A DNA stretch of 54,124 nt from Candidatus Cloacimonadota bacterium (GTDB lineage Bacteria; Cloacimonadota; Cloacimonadia; Cloacimonadales; GCA-2742885): the NCBI GenBank assembly GCA_002742885.1, contig PDOO01000037.1:1-54124 (forward strand). The letters are read 5' to 3'. Below are positions 1-8,100 of this stretch, piece after piece. A program made the translations under genes and the position numbers. The notes below the pieces were generated by a model that ran no database searches, was not told the DNA's origin, and worked only from the letters and a program-made list of their open reading frames with translations. Position 1 is the stretch's first letter, and the number at the start of each line of letters is the position of its first letter.

Positions 1-99
1 GATGACAAAGACGGCAAAGCTTGCGCCAGCGGTATTTACTATGTTCGCATGAATGCTGATAACTACAGCAAAACAAGCAAAATGCTTCTTATGAAGTAA
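1..99 (+). CDS. C-terminal end of a secreted protein with a FlgD/T9SS-type sorting domain (5' truncated by window)
   Basis: The window opens inside a reading frame (frame 1) that runs 32 codons to TAA at 97-99. The residues include a DDKDGK turn, an SGIYYVRM strand and a C-terminal KMLLMK tail. This matches the last strands of the C-terminal Ig-like sorting domain (FlgD-like/T9SS type A) that also ends the other large surface proteins in this window; its last seven residues (SKMLLMK) differ in only one position from those of the gene ending at 22735. Such domains are expected to direct export and surface attachment after Sec passage. The rest of the protein lies outside the window, so nothing can be said about its function. 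A strong terminator follows at once. Confidence 0.85.
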   Translation, partial: DDKDGKACASGIYYVRMNADNYSKTSKMLLMK

Positions 100-116
100 A
101 GAATAACACTCCTTAA

Positions 117-149
117 ATAAAAAGGGACATCTTTCGATGTCCCTTTTTT
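117..149 (+). terminator. Rho-independent terminator of the upstream surface protein gene
   Basis: A near-perfect hairpin, AAAGGGACATC - TTT - GATGTCCCTTT, is flanked by A and T runs and starts 18 bases after the stop codon at 99. The T run follows on the plus strand. Confidence 0.9.
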
Positions 150-597
150 AATTTACTTTACATTTCTTACACAAATATATTACAGATTAATATTTCGTGT
201 AATGAAATTATTGTTGCTGTTTTAGAAATAAGCATATCTATTTGACAAAAAATTCAAATGTGCCGATAATAAAGCAAAAATACGCATTATTTTTTCGAAT
301 AATATACAATCACCGTAAAATCGGAAAGAAAATAATAAATTAATAAAATAAACATAAGCAATAAGTAACGATTATTAGAATGAAACCAATAAGAAATTAT
401 AATACAAAGTCGCTTATATAACTTATATTTAAAAACAATAAAAGAACAAGTTAATTTTAAATAGTATTATTGCAGATAATATCGTTAACCTTATTCAAAA
501 AGAAATAATTAATAACATTAATAATTCATTAAAATAATTATTCTCAGACTCTAAATACTATAACCCTGCAAAAAATAAAAAAGATCTATAAAAAAAT
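150..597. other. AT-rich intergenic region, no recognisable gene
   Basis: About 450 bases of very AT-rich sequence lie between two terminators that face each other (117-149 and 598-626). I see no ORF, tRNA-like or hairpin structure worth naming. It separates two convergent transcription units. Confidence 0.6.
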
Positions 598-626
598 AAT
601 AAAAAAACGCCCGTTAAAGGGCGTTT
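598..626 (-). terminator. Terminator downstream of carbamate kinase
   Basis: The arms AAACGCCC (605-612) and GGGCGTTT (619-626) form a perfect 8-bp stem with a 6-base loop. On the minus strand it is followed by a T run, 24 bases after the arcC stop codon. Confidence 0.88.
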
Positions 627-650
627 CAATATAATTTACCGGTATAAACT

Positions 651-1595
651 TTATCCTGTAATAACCGTTCCGGTTTTACCTTCAAAAGCATCTGCTATTT
701 TTTCAATTGAAGTAATAAGAACTTCCTTGCCGCCGTTTTCTATGAACTTACATGCGGCAAGAATTTTCGGTCCCATGCTTCCTTTGGGGAATTGACCTTC
801 TTCATAATAGCGTTTAGCTTCGGAAACAGATAATTTCTCGAGATCTTTTTGATTCTCTTTACCGAAATTAACGGCAACCCGATCAACTCCGGTAAGAATA
901 ACCAATTTTTCAGCTCCGATTTCCAAAGCAAGAAGAGCAGAAGCGAAATCTTTGTCTATAACGGCATCAACACCTTCATAAGTACCGTCTTCTTTCATAT
1001 AAACGGGAATTCCTCCTCCCCCGCAGGCAATAACAATTTGACCGTTCTCAATAGCTTCCTTTATCAATTTTGCGGGAATAATCTTTTGAGGCATGGGAGA
1101 CGGTACAACCTGACGGAAACCTCGTCCGGAATCTTCTGCCATTGTCCAACCGTAATCAGACTTCATTTTATTTGCCATTTCTTCATTGTAAAAAGGTCCC
1201 ACAGGTTTAGAAGGATTAAGCATACTCGGATCATTTTTGTCTATAAGTACCTGAGAAATTATAGTTACAGCTTCACACTCTATTTTTTCTTTAATTAAAA
1301 GATTTTTGAGAGATTGCTCAATCATATATCCCATAGTTCCTTCAGTTGCGGCATTAAGGACACCCAAAGGAAGCGGTGCAACGTCTTTATCCATTCCGGC
1401 AAGTTGCTGCAATAAAAAATTACCTACTTGAGGTCCATTTCCGTGGGTTACGGCTAAGCGATAACCTTTTTTAATTAACTCAACAACTCCCGTTAAACTT
1501 TCCCTTGTATTGGCAAATTGTTCCGTTACCGTTCCTTTTTGTCCTGCTTGAATAATGGCATTTCCGCCTAAAGCAATAACTGCTTTTTTTGCCAT
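651..1595 (-). CDS. arcC: Carbamate kinase
   Basis: The 314-residue cytoplasmic enzyme matches carbamate kinase over its full length (family about 310). It transfers phosphate between carbamoyl phosphate and ADP and makes ATP in arginine, citrulline, agmatine or purine fermentation. Visible marks are the N-terminal nucleotide/phosphate loop ALGGNAI (residues 8-14), THGNGPQVG near 51-59, GRGFRQVVPSP near 157-167, and the IACGGGGIPV stretch near 190-199. The start is well supported: an AGGAGGAGAC Shine-Dalgarno lies just upstream of ATG. No arcA, arcB or arginine transporter lies in the window and the gene has its own terminator, so it looks monocistronic. The source of its carbamoyl phosphate cannot be told from here. 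Confidence 0.95.
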   Translation of the reverse strand: MAKKAVIALGGNAIIQAGQKGTVTEQFANTRESLTGVVELIKKGYRLAVTHGNGPQVGNFLLQQLAGMDKDVAPLPLGVLNAATEGTMGYMIEQSLKNLLIKEKIECEAVTIISQVLIDKNDPSMLNPSKPVGPFYNEEMANKMKSDYGWTMAEDSGRGFRQVVPSPMPQKIIPAKLIKEAIENGQIVIACGGGGIPVYMKEDGTYEGVDAVIDKDFASALLALEIGAEKLVILTGVDRVAVNFGKENQKDLEKLSVSEAKRYYEEGQFPKGSMGPKILAACKFIENGGKEVLITSIEKIADAFEGKTGTVITG

Positions 1596-1618
1596 GTCTC
1601 CTCCTGATATATATTTTA

Positions 1619-1647
1619 ATTTTATAATATAACTTATATGTTTTCAA
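1619..1647 (-). promoter_or_regulatory. Candidate sigma-70-type promoter of arcC
   Basis: On the minus strand TTGAAA (1642-1647) is followed after exactly 17 bases by TAAAAT (1619-1624), 24 bases upstream of the arcC start codon. The surrounding DNA is very AT-rich, so a chance match is quite possible. Confidence 0.3.
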
Positions 1648-2057
1648 AAAACTTGAGTTTTTGCTTCCATTAAAAAAAAGAGGTTATTTTTTTTTTATTC
1701 TTATTCTTGTCAAATACTAATATGACTTGAAATTAGAGAGGAATGTTCCAAACAGCGCGTCTTTCCCCTCACTGCTGATATACAATTTATCTTTTAATTA
1801 ATTTTGAGTTAAATTTAAAATTATATATAGGATATTTTAAATATTTTCGAGCTTATCCGCATCAACTTTCATTATAAAAGCATCGTCCGCAAAATATAAA
1901 AATAAGACGTTAAGAATTTTTCATTTTTCGAGTGTTGCAAGTTTGAGAAATTCAGCATGATTGCAGAGATTTCAGATGTTTTTATATCGTCGGCAGTTTT
2001 TCTTGTTTAGTTCTTTTATCGGTACAAAAAAATGAAAAATACAGTTAGAATAACATA
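1648..2057. other. Intergenic region holding one copy of a dispersed repeat
   Basis: No gene is seen between arcC and the giant surface protein. The only structure I can support is the repeat copy at 1908-2040 and a short shared motif at 1751-1767 (AACAGCGCGTCTTTCCC). That motif matches 14 of 17 bases at 22180-22196, next to the second repeat copy. Confidence 0.55.
1908..2040 (+). repeat. Dispersed intergenic repeat, copy A
   Basis: This stretch aligns with the reverse complement of 22267-22399 along its whole length (about 85 percent identity by eye). Long shared words include AAATTCAGCATGATTGCAG, GAGATTTCA, AGTTTTTCTTGTTT and CGGTACAAAA. Neither copy carries a credible ORF. Both copies lie in the space downstream of a giant sorting-domain protein gene, but in opposite orientation. 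This could be a MITE-like or REP-like element or the relic of a larger mobile sequence. Only two copies can be shown in this window. Confidence 0.7.
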
Positions 2058-2090
2058 TAAAAAAATCCCCGACTTTTTGCCGGGGATTTG
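2058..2090 (-). terminator. Terminator of the giant surface protein gene
   Basis: The stem AAATCCCCG(A)C / G(C)CGGGGATTT with a 5-base T loop is followed by a T run on the minus strand. Its sequence is nearly the same as the terminator at 22686-22719 behind the other large surface protein. Confidence 0.9.
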
Positions 2091-2105
2091 AATGTTGAAT
2101 CTCTG

Positions 2106-5100
2106 CTATTTAAGTTTAATTGATTTTTTTATCGACTGATGCGAACCGGTTCTGAATTTAACAAAGTAAATTCCGCTTCCGCATTCTTTTCCGTCTTTAT
2201 CGTTTCCGTTCCAGATGATTGTGTACATGCCGGGAGTTAAATTTATACCCAAATCTCTTCTGTGAACTTCCTGACCTTTCAGATTGAAAATCGTAATTTC
2301 CGAAGACGAGTTTTGTTCGGCTGTTTCTTCATCTATAAAGAAAGAAATATTTACGGGAGGATTGAAAGGATTGGGATATATATCCGTAATTCCTGTTTCG
2401 TATTCAATCCCGGGAATATCTTCTTCAGGCTCGATTAATTCTCCGAGCATAATTGATTGAGATTGAGTAAGAGAATGGTTATCGTCAAAAGATATTGCTT
2501 CCGCCCAATACCAATAACGCTTATTCGGCGCGACTTCTTTATCTGCGTAAATATATTCTTGAGCCGATACCGTATTGGAAGCCGGAATTAAAGCGGAAAT
2601 TTTATCAGCGTCAGCCAAAGCATCGGTTTCGCTTTTGAGAACATAAAATCCCCGAAGGTCGTTTTCAGACTGAGTAATCCATTTTACCATTACCTCATTT
2701 TCGACTTGCATAAGGCTAAATGCCGTAAATTCAACAGGCAAAGAATTGTCTTTTTTCTCTCTCAATGTCCATTGAGAAAAATGATTTATACCGTTCGCCC
2801 GTATCATATTCAGCTCAGGATCTCGCATAACATCGCTAAATTCATGCCATTCTCCGTCCCAATAACCGACGATAATCAATTTGTTCTCATCCAGTCCGTT
2901 TAATTCGGAATCCTTGTAGTAAATTGTCATGGAAGCATCACCGGGATAATTTTGAGAATCAATTTCAATATAACGTTTCACAAAGGTATCCTCGCCTTGA
3001 TGAGGAGTTAATTTTCCTCTTCTTACGGTAATTGATGTTTCTCCCGGTAAACTGCCCTCATGTATATTCAAGACAACAGCGGGTTCTCCGTTTCCGTTGG
3101 AACCGAAATCAAAGTCGGTATAAGGAATCCAGTTTGACCTGGTTTCTGTATCGATTGAATTTTTATCTCCCGGAGTTGCTTCAACATCTGTATTTTCCCA
3201 ATCATTTTCCAAAGATTCTCCAGATGTCAAAAAATCAGTTCTGACAAAAACAGTATTGTTTTCCCAAGAACTCGCTTCTCCCCCGGCTTTATTGAATCTG
3301 TCGGCAATCTGATCATTATGCAATAATTTTATTGCATCTTTACCGCCGTCAAGAGTCATTTCAATAAACTGAATATCAGCAATTTTTCCGGGATAAGCCG
3401 AAGCAAAAGCTACTTGATTTTCAGCAATAAGATAATATTCTCCCGCACTCAGATTTCCGGTAAGACTCAATTCTGAATTTTCGGACGAACCGTTGTCAAA
3501 ATATTGAATTTTGACATCTGCCAACGACAATATTTCATTGGTATTGTTAAACAATTCAACGTAAGAAGCATTGCCGTTGCTTATAACTTCAGTAATAACC
3601 AATTCTCCTTGCGAATAACCTGAATCTCCGACTCTGACATCCAGAGAAGCGCTCGACTCGGCTCGCAACAAGTTTCTTTGATTCCTGATTCTTTCAACAT
3701 TGTCATTTACGGTAAAAGTTAAAGTTTCGGTTCCCGTCCAATTTTCCGTTGCCGAAAAAACTACCGTCATTCCTTCCACGGTTGCCGTAATATGTTCGGA
3801 ATTCTCCGCAGTAAGCGTCAGATCATTTTCTTCGGGATCGCTTATAAATTCCGAGAAATCATAAACTTCCGAGATACTGTTTTCCGGGAAGTTTACATTC
3901 AAACCTTCGAAATTTATTGAAGGCGGATCATTTACGGGCAAAAACGTAACATCAAGCTCTGCGCTTGACTCTGCTCTGGTTGTACGTCGAGAATTTCTTG
4001 CGGAAGAAATTCCGTCCGATACGGTAAAGGTAATTGTTTCTGTTCCGTTCCAATTTTCGGTTGCCGAGAAAACTGCCTCAAGCCCGGATATATTCACATT
4101 TATCTCGGAATTTCCGGAAGCTGTAAGCTCCAACTCATTGTTTGCGTTATCAATATCTTCGATATAATCGGCAAAATTATATATTTCGGAAGTTTGATCT
4201 TCGTTCAAAGTAATATGTAAACCGTTAAAATCTATAATCGGCGGATCATTCACTCGCAAAACCGTAACAGGGAGCGAAGCGCTTGCCGATCCTCTGCTAA
4301 TATTACGTTTATTTCTAAAAGATTTATCGGTGCGATCTCCGTCTGAAGCGGTAAATACAATATGTTCCGTTCCCGTCCAATTCGGATTCGCAGAGAAATA
4401 AACATTGTGCGGATCATCAATATTTACAGAGATATTATTATTGCCTCCGTAAGTAATAATCAAATCGGAAAAATCCGTATCGGGATCAGTTATATAGGAT
4501 GCCAAATCTAATGAATCGGAGCTTTCGTCTTCGTTGAAATAAACGTGTAAATCGCCAAAATCAACGCTCGGAGAAACATTGTCCAAATCATTATAACCTA
4601 TTCTTATATTCGGAATATATCTTGCTAAGGAAATTGCTTCAGGAGGATTTTGGGGATCAGGATTTTCAGAGTCGTAAACATACAAAGAACGATAGTTTGA
4701 TACATAAGAGCAATAAAAATCATTATTATATTGATCTTGATTATCGTCATTATCTTTAAATGCAATAACTAAATTATCCGTGTTATTATAAATGAAAGGA
4801 TCATCGAGTTCTATTTCAAACCAACCGCCTGATTCTTCTCCCGAGAAATTTCCGGAATAGACTTGCGTCAGTGTATTTAAAGAAATCCAATCTGTCTTGG
4901 ACGAGAACTCGTTTTTAGCAGTATGTCCCATATAAATAACAATATCATCAACCGGAGGAGTTTGCTTGTTGTAACGATATTGTATTTTTTCAATTTTTTT
5001 GTCCTGAATATCTAATTCGGATTGCAAATAAATCGATTGAGTGTATGAATATTTACTGCTCGGTTCCATCGGTAAATGTCTATTCAAATACACCATGTTT

Positions 5101-8100
5101 CCTATTGCCAGCATATTCTCGGGCAACGCCGTATTAAAACTTTGCAAAGAAGTTGATTTTTCTTCCAGGACTCCGTCAACTTCCGCATAAGCAACCGCTT
5201 TCCAATGATATTTTTTCCCTCCCTGAAGTTGAGCATCATACGATTCCTGTTCAGGAGAAATATTAGGAATTTGCATTTGAGGCGGATTGACTTTATCAAG
5301 GTAAAGAGCAACTGAATCGGTTCCGGTACCGATTGTCCAGGAAAGAGTTTGGTCAAGAGGAACATCATTTGCGTTATTAGCCGGATTCAACAGAACAGGA
5401 GCAGCAAAATTTGCTTTACCGCTTAAAGTTACGGTACGATCAGTTCTGCTTTTATAAGCTTTTTTATATAAATCTGCCCTTGATCGTCTTAAAGTACGCT
5501 CGGTCGTATCTCGAACGGTAAGAAGAGCTGCTTTGGATCCCAAAGAATTCGGAGTAAACTTTACGATAAAAGCAAGTTCTTCTTCCCCGGATAAATATAC
5601 CGGAAAAGTTTGATTTTCGTCAAATACCAAACTGAATTGATCATGATCGTCTCCGCTGAGTTCAATATCTTCTTCATTGATCTCCAATGAACCGGAACCG
5701 GTATTCCTGATAATGAAATTTTGTTGCTGAGGAGTTTGATCAAGAGTTTGTTCTTCAAATTGCTTATCCGTAATATTCGGGATTAAAGTCAAAATAGATT
5801 CTTGGGCAATATCTCCTGTCTCAAACCTTATATTGGGAACAAAACTTTGCAAAGATCCGCCGGGAGGATTGGCAGGATCAGGTTCATTATAGCTTCCGTA
5901 AACCAAAGACCTGTTTTCATCCGTCTCAAAGTTGTAAAATACCCAAGAAAGACTTGGACTCGAGTAATTTTTTTTGACGGCAATAACCAAATTATCAGTA
6001 TTGTTGTACTCAAAAGGAACATCCAGATCAATTTCAATCCAACCTTCTTCAGCAGGAATAGTAACATTTCCCGTATAAACCATTGTCAGAGAATCAATAG
6101 AAATCCAATCGTATCTTGAATCGAATTCAGTTTTTTCAGTATGCCCCATATAAACGGTTATAAATTGATTAACCGGATATGAGTAATACCCGTTGTATTG
6201 ATAACTTATTTTTTCGATTTGTCTGTTTTCGACATTTATTTCAGATTGCATATAAATTGATTGCGTGTAAGAATTATAACTGTAAAAGGGATAACCTTTA
6301 ACTTCGTTTCCGATTCCGGTTTGTATAATATTTTCATCTATAAGAGTCTCAAAAAATCTTATTTCCGAACTTGATGAATAATCGGTTCCTTCGATATTAA
6401 CATGGTTTACGACTTTCCAATAATATCTTTGCCCGTTTTGTATTTCAGGCGAATAAGATTCCTGCGGAGACGCTCCATCCAATAATTTAGCAACAGGCGG
6501 ATTTACCGTATCAAAATAAAGAGTTACGGATTCCGTTCCGTTACCGTTTGTCCACGAAAGAACCTGATTAAGAGGGATATTGAGTTTTTCGTTTTCGGGA
6601 AGAAGATTTGTCGGTTTTCCGGCTATCGCCGTACCGATGAGATTAACGGTATAAAGATTTCTTCCGTCCGAAAGTTTGCGGTTCGCATAATCTGTCCGGT
6701 ATGAACGAGCAAGAGAATTTTTCCTTTCGGCAAGATTATCTTCAATAGTCAGCGCAGCCGTTTTGTTTCCCGCAGAAGAAGGATCAAATCCGACAGAAAA
6801 AGTCAAATTATCGTTTCCCGACAATTGAACGGGAAAAGATGTCCCCTCGGGAAATAGCAAAGTAAACTGATCCGCATCATCCCCGCTTAAAGCAATATCG
6901 GATTCGTTTACGGTAATGTTTCCGTCTCCCGAATTTTTAATCATAAACGTTTGGTATTCCGGTTCGCTGTCAAGTTCATGAATATCGAATTGTTTTTCTG
7001 AAATATCAGGCATAATATTAAAGACGGGATTATCCGGAATATCGCTGAATTTAATTCTTAAATTAGCATAGCGGTTACTTCGATACCCGTTTCCGTTTTC
7101 CGCATTTTCCGGATCTATGTCTGAGACGCCGGATAATACCGATAACGAACGGTATTGACTTCCTTGCAAGGAATTAAAAATTCCTGAGTTACGCCCGGGT
7201 TTATTTTCGTCAACTGCTATAACCAAATTATCGGTACCGTTGTATATAAACGGAGCATCTAATATGATTTCATACCAATTTTCTTCTCTTTTTAACTGAT
7301 AATTCCCCGAATATACATGAATAAGATCATTCACGGGAATCCAATCGTTGTTTGAATCAAAACCCGTCTTTTCCGTATGCCCCATGTAAATATCAATTTC
7401 ATCCGTAAAATCCTGACTGCTGTTCTTACAATAATACATAATTCGATCAATTCTTTTATCGGATATGTTTATTTCATCTTGCAGATAAATGGATTGGCAA
7501 TAAGAGTAATCGGCATAAACATAGAAAGGAGAATAAGAACTTGTCCATTCTCCGTATCCGGCTTGAATCACGTCTTCGGGAAGAACCGTGTCAAAGCAAA
7601 ATAGGGGGGAGTTTCTTACATGCTCCTGCCCGTCAATATAGCTGTAAGTATAAACTCTCCAATAATATCTTTTCCCGAGTTTCAAATCCGGATCATAAGA
7701 ATCCCGAACGGGAACTTTATCCAAAATTTTTTCCGGATAATAAAGTGTATCCAGATAAAGCGTAATAAAATCGGTGCCGGGACTGTTTGTCCAAGTCAAA
7801 ATCCGGTCAAGCGGAACATTTACCGCTTTGTCTTCCGGAGCAACAATAACCGGCTTTGAAGGAGTTGATTTACCGCTTAGATTAAAGCTGAGAACATTTC
7901 CGGAGCTGTTGTTTGTCGCCGTTAAAGCGGCATTCTTATTTCCTATTGTGTCAGGAGTAAATTTAACGGTACAAGTTAATGTTTCATTGTATTTCAAGGT
8001 AAGAGGAAAAGATGTTTCTTCCGGAAATTCAAGCGTAAACTGATTCGCATCGTCTCCGCTTAAAGCAATATCGCTTTGATTTAAGACAAGATCGTCCAAG

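Noticed and set aside
150-597. AT-rich stretch considered as a replication origin
   Set aside because: No DnaA-box cluster, no dnaA/dnaN neighbours and no iterons; it simply separates convergent genes.
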